A DNA stretch of 64,000 nucleotides, from NCBI RefSeq assembly GCF_019649055.1, contig NW_026570247.1, forward strand, positions 310,001 through 374,000. Direction: 5' to 3'. The stretch's first letter is position 1. Each line of letters opens with the position of its first letter. Below are positions 48,307 to 59,471 of this stretch, piece after piece. A program made the translations under genes and the position numbers. The notes beneath the pieces are model-generated. The model was given only the letters and a program-made list of their open reading frames with translations. It searched no databases and was not told where the DNA came from. The stretch comes from Paramacrobiotus metropolitanus. Lineage: Eukaryota > Tardigrada > Eutardigrada > Parachela > Macrobiotidae.

Positions 48307-48349
48307 GATCTACACCTGCTAGGACGATATTAGGCAACTGTACCACGTG
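48307..48349 (-). repeat. Right inverted repeat of the ISL2EU-like element
   Basis: GATCTACACCTGCT at 48307-48320 and CCACGTG at 48343-48349 are the reverse complement of the left blocks. Similarity outside them is weak. Confidence 0.6.
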
Positions 48350-48566
48350 CCAGCCAGCCAATAAAAAGTTTGCCCCTCCTATATGTAAATCTGTCAATTA
48401 TCGGTTCATCAGGCAACCAGCATTCGTTATATATTCTCATAGTTAACTTTTATTACTACAAGTCGGCAATGAATGATTTTTGTACAGCGTTCGGAACTGT
48501 CTCCAACCGTTGTGCAAATTTCATTTCCTCCGTTCCGTTTTATTTTCTCTTTTTATTGGTTAATAT

Positions 48567-48972
48567 TGTAGCGATAGAAGTTGTACAATCATAAGACCAC
48601 CCAGTTATGGTTCATCATTACGTTATGATGTCTGTTCATTTTTACCGGCTAGCTCTCCTACTTTACAATTTCTACAATTCATTCTTGTACCAGCTTGCAT
48701 CAGCTTGATTAGCTTGTTGCCTTATTCAGCTTGTTAAGCTCTTGCCCAAACCTTGCTCCCTGTCTTGCATTGTTCTTGTCATTAAACATGCCGTGAACTT
48801 CCGTTGTTATGTTCAGTAATTGCGTTACATCAGTAAGAGCAGTCCACGACCGCACCGTTGCCAGTCGTGCCAAAATTTCATCCCAACAGCCCGCACAACA
48901 TCGTGGTACAGTCTGTACGGTCAACACGCCAATCCACTAGAACAGCAGCAGCCAGACATATACACTGTTACA
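48567..48972. mobile_element. Solo LTR 1 (406 bp) with 4-bp target duplication
   Basis: It has TG...CA ends (TGTAGCGATAG ... ACTGTTACA) and ATAT on both sides (48563-48566, 48973-48976). An inverted homologue lies at 52454-52846. No internal retroelement sequence remains, as after LTR-LTR recombination. Confidence 0.75.
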
Positions 48973-49199
48973 ATATTCAGCTTACTGGCGTGTGGATCCA
49001 TTTGCCAGAATTGCAGCGATCAACTGAGTATTTTACTGATCACGGAAGTGCAGCGATAACTAAGATGTTGTTCCTGACGAGGGTTATGATGAAGTGTCAT
49101 ATACCAATAAAGCTCAGGAGTATCTTGCGTGTTACGGTGTTACCGTGAACATCCCCAGCATTTTAGCCCAGATTTGTGCACCGCAAATCGCAACTGCAA

Positions 49200-49320
49200 G
49201 TGTTGATTTCTCCCATGTATCCCACGTATGTGTGATTTCTCCCATGATTTCTCCCATGTATGTGTGATTTCTCCCATGATTTCTCCCATAATGTATGCGT
49301 GATTTCTCCCATATTTTTAA
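49200..49320. repeat. Short minisatellite of GATTTCTCCCAT units
   Basis: TGATTTCTCCCAT recurs six times with irregular spacers (TGTATG, GTATCC). It lies between solo LTR 1 and the serine protease gene. Confidence 0.85.
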
Positions 49321-49592
49321 GAAGTGTTTATCATTGTACATGTACAGAACTGAGAGCTTTGAATCCAGACCCACTGGGAAACGCTAAATATCTCGCAAAC
49401 CGACAACAATAATGCTTAGAACTTGCGGAAAGACCATTACGATAGGAATAATTACCGTAATAATCTATCCAGCCGACCTTACTTAACGACAGAATATGAG
49501 CTGATAATCTCAATGTGGCGTAGCTAACCAGTAAGTCTATGAAGGTCGGCTGCGTCCACCGGGATACCTAAATTCTAGGACATCGTTTTGTC

Positions 49593-51651
49593 TTAACCGC
49601 TGTAACAATAAATGCGGCTGCCGTACACCAGACACTGTCGGGATCCGGACAGCACCGGGTTACTGCTGATACAGTGGATCTGGCCGTTGATAATGTAGCA
49701 CTGCTGCCCGGATCCGCCAGGCAGTATCCCGCCACCGATCCCTCCGCCGCCCTGACAGAATAACGTGGTGCCCAGCAGGAAACAGTTGCCGGTCGAGCCG
49801 CCACCGCTTCCGCCACCGCCAGGACTGGGATCGGGTTGAGAACCGCCGCCAGCAGGGGATTCCCCGTTGGCCGTCTGCCGGATCCAGTCGCTGTAGTGGC
49901 TGACTTTGGTGAAGGCGTCCGCCGTGCCCAGCGTGCACCTGTAAGAGATATCCAAAGGTCACCGGAAGAGGACACACGCTGTAAACACGACTGACCCATT
50001 GACGCCGTAGCTGGTCAATCCCACCAGGTAGTCGCCGTCGCCGCGCCGGTTGACCAAGGGACCGCCACTGTCGCCCTGTTCAAACAATAAAGGATTGTGA
50101 GTAACGGCAGCGTACGGCGATATATTGTGCAGGACATAGAAAGTGGAAATTTGCTAGTGGGTCCGCGGTTCAGAAATTAAATAATAAAATCAACAAACAG
50201 TGTGCAACTGGAACACATCCAATGCGCATAAATCGCCGCCACTTGCTTTGCACGATATGTGCTAAAAAAGGTCGACTTTTCTATCTGTACGTACGCTGCA
50301 CGTTCCGGAGCGGTCGTTCTCGGTGCAGATCTGACTTTCCGGCACACTGCCGAACACCCGACTGCAGCGCTGCCGGTCGACCACCTTCAGCGTGGTCTTC
50401 AGCAGGGTCTCCGCGCCGGTCCCCGGGTACAGTCCGGTGGCGGTGGCGCCCCAACCGGCGGTGTGCAGGAGGGTGCCCACGGCCGGCTCGCGGTTGGCCG
50501 GCGGCAGTTTGACGGTGGCGACCTGGCTGATGCCGGCGGCGCTCTGCGACAGGTGCAGGATGGCGATGTCGTTGCGGATGCTGTCTTCGTCGTAGGACGG
50601 GTGTACGCTGACCCGGCCGACTTGCAGAACATGGGAGGCGTCTACACCGGAACGCCGACGAATGCCTACTGCCACTGTCAGGATGCTGGCGGGCGTCTTA
50701 AAGCCACTACGAAATTCAACAAACGCTTTCGCACATTCAAAAGACAGCGCATATAATTTATACGCTGCATTAATATTTATTTTATTTTTCATGCATTTTG
50801 TAACGTGGGCTTATACGCTAACGCGGATTGTATCGTACTGCAGTTAGAACGCCAGATAATGCATCGAATATATATGATAACACAATAATATTAATATATT
50901 GATAATATATACTTAGCAATACATAAAGTAGCAGAGCAAGAAGATCAGAGTCATCAGGCAGACAAGTTCATGAGCGCAGAATATGTCATAATGAACGGCT
51001 GCATTATAATTATAAATTTATGGTAATATAATCTACTTTTCATTTATGTATGTTTCGCAATTTTTATTTAAGTAGTTTATATATATAAATTAGAGCTATT
51101 TTTCCTTACTATTTGTAAACGCAATGCGCCGCGGTGATAACCGATTTGTAATCGGCCAGAAGCGAGCCTCCGCAGATGTGCTGTCCGTTCTTGCGGAGGC
51201 TGACGATGAACTTGAACTCGTGGGCGGGGGCCGGATTACCATCTGCAACAATTGCCACGCATTGGGAACGGAATTATTATTCGGCTTTTCCTGCGACCGT
51301 TTTTAACCACCGCTTACTAATAATGCGTGGCGCGGATGGGGAGCCCTCTTCGTCATCCCCATCCAAGGATGACGAACCATCGGGATAATCCACGGGAATC
51401 GTCAGCCCGTTGGCCGCCGCACGCATCGACGCGGGCGCTTCGCCATAGTCGACAAAAGCCAGCTGGTTATCGCTGCTCCTGCTGGCAACCGGTTCCGTGT
51501 CGTAATCATCCGGAATCTCCACGCGGCCGCCTACAACTGACACCAACCTGTTATTCTACACAACCAGCATTTCTTCGGGTACAGTTTATGCGGACGTACC
51601 GTGGCATGCCACAAGGACGCAGCTCAACACAACACCAAGACAACGACACAT
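49593..51651 (-). CDS. Secreted trypsin-like serine protease (S1A) with Gly-rich Cys-paired tail, 413 aa
   Basis: Six exons join in frame with GT-AG borders: 51651-51600, 51536-51318, 51242-51110, 50706-50295, 50075-49996 and 49938-49593 (1242 nt). Exon 1 is a signal peptide (MCRCLGVVLSCVLVA). A pro-region with acidic DGDDEEG precedes the activation site RIINGNPA. The triad is ITAAHC (His), NDIAILHL (Asp) and SGDSGGPL (Ser). After SHYSDWIRQ comes a Gly/Ser-rich tail with three ten-residue units, CFLLGTTLFC, CYIINGQIHC and CLVYGSRIYC, each bounded by cysteines. This tail is not part of usual trypsins. The gene is intact and lies inside the F-box cluster, between two solo LTRs. Substrate class: residues near the S1 pocket were not resolved, so trypsin specificity is assumed, not shown. 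Confidence 0.9.
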
Positions 51652-52453
51652 TGTAGTCGCTGATAAAAAACTTTGGATAAACAGTTGGACGAGCGAGTGG
51701 GCGCCGGGTTTTTATACGAATTCGTCGCCGAGCGCGCAGCAATGAACTTTCAAACCAGGAATGCGATGCTGATCAGCGCCGCTCTTATCCGCTTCACATG
51801 ACGTCAGCCACAGCGGCCGGACGGTCTTGACGTGCGTTGTACATTTTTGTCGTCGTAGACTCGTCAGTTGCAAGGCAAGGATTGGCAACCAGGCAGATTG
51901 CTGTGTCAGATCAACCAGCTTCGATAGACATCGCTGCCGCTCAAAGTTTGCCGACGATAACACGACATTTCCTGCCGACCGGCATTGTACGCACCATGGT
52001 GTGCGCGGCGGTTAATAGTCGCTTCATGTACGTACTCATTGCAACGATCAGAACCTCCGCTCCCGGCGACTGGTCGGAGCTTCCACCCCGGTAGCAGATC
52101 TTATTTTACGGGAGAGCCCTGCGCCTGTGCAATCGGAAATAGACTAATAATTACCGTCTCCTACCGTACATATGTGCGACGGGATTCCCTTCATGGAAAC
52201 CACCACGATGTGCATTCGTCGCGTTAGAAAAATGACGGGTTACCACAACTTATAAGAAAAGGCCAGAACGCACACTGCAGATCGCAGAATGCTGATTCGC
52301 ATATATTTATTAGCGTGGGTCGCCGTGGGACCAAAGAACTGAGTAGAACAAATTCTGTACTCTGGGAGAAATTAAGAACACTCCTTTTCAACATGCCTGG
52401 AAATAAAATGGTACATTTGTACATGTGCATGTCCTGGTTTTATTTGGCTTTAG
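51652..52453. other. Spacer upstream of the serine protease
   Basis: No gene. From about 52310 it matches 31545-31620, the start of the duplicated E/G flank. Confidence 0.4.
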
Positions 52454-52846
52454 TGTAACAGTAGCCGATCTGGCTGCTGTTCTAGTGGGTTGGCGTGTTG
52501 ACCTTACCACGATGTTGTGTGGGCTGTTGGGATGAAAGGTTGGCACGACCGGCAGCGGTGCGGTCGTGGACGCTCTTACTAACTTAACGACGTAACAAAC
52601 GTAACAACGGAAGTTCACGGCATGTTTAATGACAAGAACAAATCAAGACAAGGTGCTAGGTTAAGGCAAGAGTTTAACAAGCGGAACAAGCTGATCAAGC
52701 TGATGCAAGCTGTAACAAGCGAAAGCAAGACTGAAGTCTAGAAATTGTGAAGAAGAACAGCTAGCCGGTAAAATGGACAGAAATTCATAACGCAATGATG
52801 AATCATAACTGGGTGGTCTTATGGTTGTACAACTTCTATCGCTACA
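52454..52846. mobile_element. Solo LTR 2 (393 bp), inverted relative to solo LTR 1
   Basis: It runs TGTAACAG ... TCGCTACA. Flanks TTAG and ATAG agree in three of four bases, consistent with an old 4-bp target duplication. It sits in the duplicated flank that is uninterrupted at 31620-31660, so it was inserted after the E/G duplication or lost in the other copy. Confidence 0.7.
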
Positions 52847-53877
52847 ATAGCCACCACACACAAAAGTGCCGGCGCGCTGCACACTAATCAAAATGACTCA
52901 TTAGACATTGGAAAAACAACCAAAATCGTTAGTGGTACTCCTCGCCTCAGGATGCGCATTCAGAGTTCCTAAAACAGCTGCAGCATTTCCTTTAACCACT
53001 GCTAAACTTAAACGCTGTCTCAAAAAGGCCGTAGATCGGGATTCCCCGGTTTTCTCCCGTATCTTCCGGCCAACGAAACGGATCCAAAGACGTTCCAAAA
53101 GTCCCGAAAGTCTCATGTACATTAGTATTTTACAACTGGGTGATGTGGCGTTTCTTTGACGGAAAATTCGTTGGCCATCACTACGTCCAAGCGCCACGAT
53201 GTCGACCGGTCACTGATAGTGTTTACCAGCCCCGTCGCCAGTCACAAAACATTATTCACGTGAACGGGGATGCAATGACAACTGACTATACGTTATCATC
53301 AGAATGTCGACATCATGCACTCGTACATAACAGATGCTGCGGAGATCTGCTATACGGCAGTTTATGCGCCTTTTTACGCCCAGAGTACAAAATTGTGCAG
53401 TTTGTTTTGGGCATCCAATTCCGATTCACCCTATGTTCCCCTATAGCTCAAAATGTTTGCGATCACAATGTTTCTAACCCACCTTTTCAGCGTAGTCGTT
53501 CCCCACTCGTTCGAATTCAACAATTTTTTATTGAAGCTTTTCGTTTAATGTTTTAAGGCGGTATAGCACAAGCACGCACATGACAGATTGAACGAGAAAG
53601 GGTTGGCGTTGGAAAACAGCATAACGTGCCGCAACACTGTCATAAATACAGTAAGCGCAAAACAAGCCATGCAGGACAGGACGTATTCCATCAGTGAAAG
53701 AATCCATCGCAGCAGTTAATCGCAATGAAATGTGGGTGCAAACTCAAGCTGAAACGAGCATGGAAAGGGGAAGTGCATTAATTACTGAATAACGGAAGAA
53801 ATCTCTCGGGAAAACAGTTAGACGAGTTATCGTTTGCTTTGCTAAGTCAGCGCAGTTACGGTTGCCGTAGGTGTCCG
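52847..53877. repeat. Remainder of the duplicated flank downstream of copy G
   Basis: From about 53100 it matches 31640-32310 with many small changes. The first 250 bases have no counterpart there. No gene. Confidence 0.6.
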
Positions 53878-54212
53878 TCAGACGCGAAGGACCTCGCTGA
53901 TGCCCAGCACCGCCAACCGGCTCAACTGGCCCACATCCACCGTGCGCCAGTCCACGTTGTCCCAGTTCCGTGCGGTTCCGTCGCCATGAAATCCGCTGAA
54001 CCTGCAAAAAAGATTAAAGTTCAAACACTGACTAAGCATCGGGAATAACGGAATTGGTCTGTATTTGGTAAGAAGGCCGATTTCGGTCTGTTTGCACCCG
54101 CGTTCCTGACACGGCTGAAACGGTTCCTCTATTTCCATAAACAACCAAAATCGTTAACATGCACATCCATACGCACGCTAATATAAGAACGCATGCGTTG
54201 TGCAGGCTCACT

Positions 54213-54361
54213 ATTATTGCCAACGTGCTTCTGCTCCTAACGTAAGCAACCAACAAACAGACGAAGTCGTGGGGGGTATGGATTTATTAATCCCATGGGC
54301 AGCAGTACTACCATCCAACAGAAACTGACAAAACACAATCGGATGCTGGGCAGTCTGACCC
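54213..54361. repeat. 149-bp direct repeat, copy 1
   Basis: ATTATTGCCAACGTGCTTCT ... CTGGGCAGTCTGACCC. Differs from copy 2 at 54649-54797 by about one base (CCAACAAAC versus CCAGCAAAC), so the two are recent or kept alike. Confidence 0.9.
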
Positions 54362-54648
54362 TTCACAGGAAAAACAACAACGGAAAAAAAAAGCAAGGAA
54401 ATATCCGCTAATGAATCAAAATAATCGTAGCAAAGACGCATCACATCAGACCGAAAACAACAGCAATTATCGAAAAGCATGGAACTTGCAGGGCGGGTGG
54501 GCGGAAATAAAAAATGCGTTGAAGTGAAGGCTCCGCCGATTGCCGCTGTTGCTTATATGGTGACCCGTATCCGGAATACTGAAACTGTTAGGTCACGATC
54601 CGGTTGTCAATAATAAGCAGATTTCTCCCTGCCAGAGAAATCCTTCAC

Positions 54649-54797
54649 ATTATTGCCAACGTGCTTCTGCTCCTAACGTAAGCAACCAGCAAACAGACGA
54701 AGTCGTGGGGGGTATGGATTTATTAATCCCATGGGCAGCAGTACTACCATCCAACAGAAACTGACAAAACACAATCGGATGCTGGGCAGTCTGACCC
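54649..54797. repeat. 149-bp direct repeat, copy 2
   Basis: Same sequence as 54213-54361, lying 18 nt beyond the recombinase stop codon on the minus strand. Confidence 0.9.
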
Positions 54798-54814
54798 AAA
54801 ACCCCAACGCCTCG

Positions 54815-55790
54815 TCATAACAACCCACTGGAAAGAATCTGACCGAACTGCTCACGTAGCTCATTGTCGCGTGCAATATAGCGCTTATAGCAGTCGCTGC
54901 GCCAGTTGCCCTGTGCCTTAATGGCTGCTTCCGATACTCCGGCTTGATCTGCAACGTTGCACCACCCTGCGAAAGGAGTGGGCGGAAAGAGTGATGCATC
55001 TATGTTGGCCTTGTCCAACAACCGCTTTAACTGCCTGTTGAAGCTGTGTGCTGACAACGACACCCAGTCCCGGCCAGTGCGAAAACGAAATACTGAATCC
55101 TGAGGACATGTGGTTCTTTGCTCATCCTGCAGTAGACGCAAATTCGTAACGGGACACAGATAAACGCTGCTTTCATTCGGATGCAATGTGATTGTCATGT
55201 CTTGAGCTTTAAATTTAGCCGTTTTCATAACGGGGACTGTGAGAATTACACTGCCTCTGCCGGAAAAACTCCACACGCTGCCAAGTCAGGTGCTGTCCAG
55301 TCTGCTTCTGCTTTACAAACAAATTTGCCTGCCGAAGAAGTGAATAAAATGCCACAACGCAAGCTGTCCAGAAACACAGCCTGGCGTGCGGTTCGATGGC
55401 TGCTAAAGCGGCGTACAATGCATGAAGGTGATCAGCCGTGATTGGCAAACGCTGGAAAGGTCGTTCAAGTCTGCTGCGCTGCAAGCCTGTCAGTGCTTGC
55501 CTGATTGAAAATGCGAAAGGTCAGGTGCTTCCATGCCATTTATATTATGCAGTAAACTCAAACTCGACACGTAATTCTGCACTGTGGCAAATTCCAGGGT
55601 CTCTGCTAGGTATGCAATGTACAAACAAATAGTATGCGTATCCGCCGGAAGCGGTGGGAAATTGAATTCACTGCAAAACACGAGGTACCGTTTCCACTGA
55701 GACACTCTGGTCTTCTTCGAGGTATCTGCGATAGCTGCGCTCTGCAAAATTGCAAGCTGTTTCTCCAGTCGTTCGAGTTGGATACTGCTC
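54815..55790 (-). CDS. Tyrosine recombinase (phage-integrase family), frameshifted
   Basis: The N-terminal core-binding domain is clear (KKTRVSQWKRYLVFCSEFNF; YVSSLSLLHNINGM) and ends near 55490. The catalytic part is read in other frames: FYSLLRQANLF carries the first Arg, AHSFRR carries the His-x-x-Arg box near 54985, and GNWRSDCYKRYI gives the Trp and the Tyr nucleophile near 54880. Frames change near 55490, 55250 and 54980. All four catalytic positions can be found, so it was recently functional or is affected by indel errors. Such enzymes move Cryptons, DIRS and Ngaro elements. Confidence 0.75.
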
Positions 55791-56291
55791 TGCGTGGGTG
55801 GCGATAACCTGGCAATGGTCGACTATATCCAAACCCGCTACGGTGTCGACGTCTAGCGAATCACCATGGGACATCGCGGGCGTACTGACGAAAAACATGC
55901 TAATGCGGGGATATATGTAACCCGGAACTCGGCCCCGTATAACCGCCGCTCGGAAGCGGAACGGCCCGTCGTCCTCATCCCGCAGCGCCACCTGCACCAA
56001 GGATTGACGACACCAGCGGTGGTCGGCGGGATTATCGGCGGCATGCAGCGCCAGCCACACGCGACTAGCCTCGATCCAGCTCGCCTCCATCCGCTGCGAG
56101 TCAAAATCAACGAGGACATGATGGCCGTCGTCGGAGATGTCCAGAGCGTATCCCAGCCAATAGGTATCCGTGTCGCTGACAGACCGCACGACCACCGTAT
56201 TCTGGTAGCCAAAGGAACGCCCATCTGCCGCCGTCAACATCCGCCGAAATGGTGGCTGCGCTGCTGAGGAAGCCATGGGATTCCTTCTCAT

Positions 56292-56969
56292 TAAAATCTC
56301 CGCGTGTTGTGTCGCTCGTGTGTTCTAGTCAAAAAAACCCGTTCAGTTGATGCCGTGGCTTCACTAGCTCGACATTTACTCGTAATTCTGGCGTGGAACC
56401 AGACATCGGCCATAAATAATTTGTTCGCCACATAAATAAAGATACGACAACGCTGCCATGCTTCTTGAAGCGGGAGGGGAAAGTTGTGCCTGTCTATGCC
56501 ATACGTTAGGCTTTTAAACGCTGGACTGAACCGCGTTGGCGTAGTTCAGCCGTAGTCTAGCTGAATAGAGGATAGAGTATAGAGAGAGTCACAAGGTCCT
56601 ACCACTTTGTGATCTGCCTTTGTTAGGCATTTGCCGGTTCACGTGCTTATCATCTCCACAATTAAAAGACGGTGACACCGTCGGAGACAGAAGGCTTAGC
56701 TATTGTACCGTACCGTGCAGACCGACTAGGACGCCAGATTCAATGCAGAACCGTCTTGGCAAGAACATTCTTTTAGGTCTCCCGTGTCTTCCTTTATAAA
56801 AGACGCCGGAGAGACCGAAACCGGAGCCTTAGTTAGACAGACTGCGTCGGAATGTGTTCTAAACAGGCAGAACAGACAGACACACCGATTACTTGCCCAC
56901 ATTTCTGTCATTCTCCCTTTGATCGTTTTTACTGTATTTTGTTGTTCTAGTGCCGACTGTCCACCTATG
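56292..56969. other. Spacer between copies G and H
   Basis: No gene. Near 56575 a short AGAGGATAGAGTATAGAGAGAG stretch is purine-rich. Confidence 0.4.
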
Positions 56970-59471
56970 AAGCAGTCTTTCTCAGTCTGAGCATTTTGTT
57001 CTTCGTCGTGCTGTCTGAGTAGGGTGTAATTGTCCTACACATAGTAATACCTCGTAAATCCTTAAAAACTCTGCAAACCCTACAAAGCGCGAAGGCTAGA
57101 ACCTGTAATAAAAGTCATGGCTTCCGCAGCAGGGCTGCCGCCGTTTCGCCGAATGCTGACTTCACAGATGGGCGCCTTTGGCTATCAGAACACGGTGGTG
57201 GTGCGGACTGGTCGGGACGCGGATACCTATTGGCTGGGATACATTCAGGACGTCTCCGACGACGGCCATTACATTGAGGTTGAGTTTGACGCGCAACTGA
57301 TGGATGGGTGCGTGTTGGATAGAGGCTAGTCGCGTGTGGCTTGCCCACGATACCTGCGATAGTCCCTCAGACGAACGCTGGTATCGTGATACCCAGGTGC
57401 AGGTGGCGCTGCGCGATGTGGACGACGGACCGTTCCGCTTAAGAGCGGGAATTTTAAGGGGCAGAGAATGGGGCCAAAATTATCCTCGCCTTAGTATGTT
57501 TTTTGTCAGTACGCCCTCTGCGGAGGAGGGCGACGCTTTGGACGTCAAGATCCCAGCGGGCTGGGAAATAGTCGACCGGTGCCAGGTCATCATCAACTTA
57601 CCGCGATAAAAACAAACTTTGCCCGTCATTACACTAAGACCGTTATTCCGGTTCCCGGGGCACTGTCGGTCCTGCAGGAAGCCGCTGATCGCTGCAGTCT
57701 CGTCGAGCGTTTTCATGATGCGCTGCGGAGTCCGTACAATCTGTACGACAACTGCCGCCTCCACCTGCGCATTGAGAAAGACAGTTGCACCTTCATCGCC
57801 CTCAGCGTCGCTGCCAAGGCAACGACGACCGAGCGGATGACCTCCACGTTCTTGCAGGTGCTGCACCCGTATTGCGCCGCGCAAGCCGAGGTCGCTGCGC
57901 AACTGCCCAGTCCCGCTTTTGCCAGAGGAAGGAGTTGGTTAGACGGGAAGTTTGCATATCTGCCGGCGCCGCTATGGACCGCGATCCTCCTGCAGCTGGA
58001 TCTCCAGACGCAGATGCCGGCCAAAAGGTCAGTACCCTAATCATGGCACTCGGAAATATCTGAAATGACGGGTGACCGTTCACTTTGGCAGGGTGCGTAA
58101 TGTGGCAGCAGATTCTCAGCGATCCCCGCAACACACAGCACATCATCTTCCGCTGCCACTCCTGCGGCAGCGCTGCTCCTGCCGCAAGGAACGGGACTAC
58201 GGCCGCGGACCACTGCTTCTGCTCACCCGCCCATTAGTGCCATCACAAAGCCTAACCATCGTCGGCTCCCGCAGCGGCTGCCATGCATTCTGCGTGCTGG
58301 CCGGCTTGTTTGACGCTCTAAAGCCCCGCCTACCGCTGCTCATCCTACGCGACTATACCCTGGATTTTGACGGCTGAGGTTAGCCACGACTATTACTTTG
58401 TTAGGAAGGTTATGTTTCCGGCTACTGCCAGCGCCTGATAATCCGCAACTGGAAGTGGACTCTTCGGCTGCGAGCCTGCGGCATGCAGCGTTGCTCAGAG
58501 AGCTGCTGCTGACAGAGCAGCCGCTAGACACGCGTCGGGCCTCTGACCGGATCCTGATCACTGGCCAATGTGGTTGTACGCGACAGCAGCAACGACAACT
58601 ACGACGCCGACGCGATGTTCAGCCGTTTCATGTGGACCGTCAATGCCCAGTGTCCGCCGGTCAGCGATGACCTTTATGCCAAAGTGGCGCGGGTGCATCA
58701 GCGGGTGCGCAGCCTAGCCTATCCCAGGGAATGGTACCGAATTCTGGAATATCTCGAGATGTACGTCATCCAAAATTGGTTAGATCATAGATGGCACACG
58801 AATTTACGCACTCTTTATAGCTACACACTGCCGCAGTAAATACGCGCTGTCAACCGTCGGACAAGCAGACAAATTTGGTAGTTGACTGAAATCGGAATAC
58901 GTTTCGCCGTGTTATCGAAATTTATCAAATTGGCCTTGCGCCAGATAGACAAGGATTTCGTTATTCTCGATCACGCTGATTTTGGTAAATAAATGTTTTT
59001 CAAATGTGGTAGGTTCAGTGGATTCCATGGCGACGGGACAGTGCGTAGCTGGAGAAACGTGGACCTGCGGACGGTGGACGTGCGGCAGCTGAGCCAACTG
59101 GCGGTGCTGGGCATCAGCGAGGTTTTCCGCGTCTGATGGGACCACATACGTCGGTGCTATCTTCGCGTCGTTAAGGCTAACTCTTGTAGCCTTCACAAGC
59201 GAATTTGCTGTTATTTATTTCATTGTACGTGTTCCTCCGTTTTTTTCTGTTACTGTTTGACACCGAGTGTATTTTGCCAAACTTTGGGATGGATTATTAA
59301 TTTTAGCGATCATACTGTAACGGCGGACGCCCGCCTTCCTGAGTAGCTGATTCGCTGTTTCTGGGGATTTCCACCCATTCACTTTCCTGCTGTTTTTTTG
59401 ACGGATCTGCAGTACAGTTGCACTGACTGCAGATTCTGGATTCACCAGTTGGTGGTTTTGTGGTGTGGCGG
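56970..59471 (+). repeat. Tandem duplication, first unit (2502 bp, gene H)
   Basis: It starts AAGCAGTCTTTCTCAGTC and ends GTGGTGTGGCGG; the second unit (59472-62017) starts and ends with the same sequence. The units are almost identical except for scattered small indels, mostly losses in this copy. Confidence 0.9.
57117..59136 (+). pseudogene. Tudor-like/F-box paralogue H (tandem copy 1), many frameshifts
   Basis: The layout is that of copy A: Tudor-like module from 57117 (YWLGYIQDVSDDGHY), middle domain, F-box part about 57950-58025 (LPAPLWTAILLQLDLQTQ), exon 3 about 58090-58760 and last exon about 59013-59136. Exon 1 has a stop after IINLPR (57607-57609), shared with copy I. Exon 3 also breaks in several places (near 58160, 58230, 58375, 58420, 58470, 58570, 58700), most of which are absent from copy I. 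Here exon 1 runs into the F-box without a visible intron (DGKFAYLPAPLW), unlike copies A and E. Confidence 0.8.

Larger units (their letters stand above)
44446..48349. mobile_element. ISL2EU-like DNA transposon (THAP/DDE plus YqaJ)
   Basis: The two genes face each other (transposase plus, nuclease minus) and are bracketed by imperfect inverted repeats. CACGTGG with AGCAGGTGTAGATC lies at 44446-44485, and its reverse complement is at 48307-48349. ISL2EU elements are known to pair a THAP-type DDE transposase with a YqaJ-type nuclease, so the pairing itself identifies the group. Exact ends and the 2-bp target duplication could not be fixed. The element lies just downstream of copy F exon 4, between that gene and a solo LTR. 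Confidence 0.75.
54213..55799 (-). mobile_element. Tyrosine-recombinase element with 149-bp direct repeats (Ngaro/DIRS-like remnant?)
   Basis: Read on the minus strand the order is recombinase gene, repeat B (54797-54649), 287-bp segment (54648-54362), repeat B again (54361-54213), then host sequence. That is the 3' arrangement of Ngaro-type elements with split direct repeats (A1-ORFs-B1-A2-B2). The 5' A1 copy and any reverse transcriptase are missing, so the element would be 5' truncated. A Crypton-like element is an alternative. No target duplication is seen, as expected for tyrosine recombinases. Confidence 0.55.
53878..56291 (-). pseudogene. Tudor-like/F-box paralogue G, replaced in the middle by a tyrosine-recombinase element
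   Basis: Exon 1 starts at ATG 56291 and is intact up to VDHCQVIA near 55800 (Tudor-like module YWLGYALDISDDGHH, nearly identical to copy E). There the family match stops and a foreign element (54213-55799) begins. Sequence like copy E resumes only in the intron before the last exon (GTTGTGCAG near 54195; compare 32655). The last exon, about 54001-53878, is present (FSGFHGDGTARNWDNVDW). So the rest of exon 1, exons 2 and 3 are gone, about 1.4 kb compared with copy E. The gene cannot make a normal product. Confidence 0.85.

Noticed and set aside
49200-49320. Possible CRISPR-like array (regular TGATTTCTCCCAT repeats)
   Set aside because: Units are short and spacers irregular and repetitive; the genome is eukaryotic. 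It is a minisatellite.
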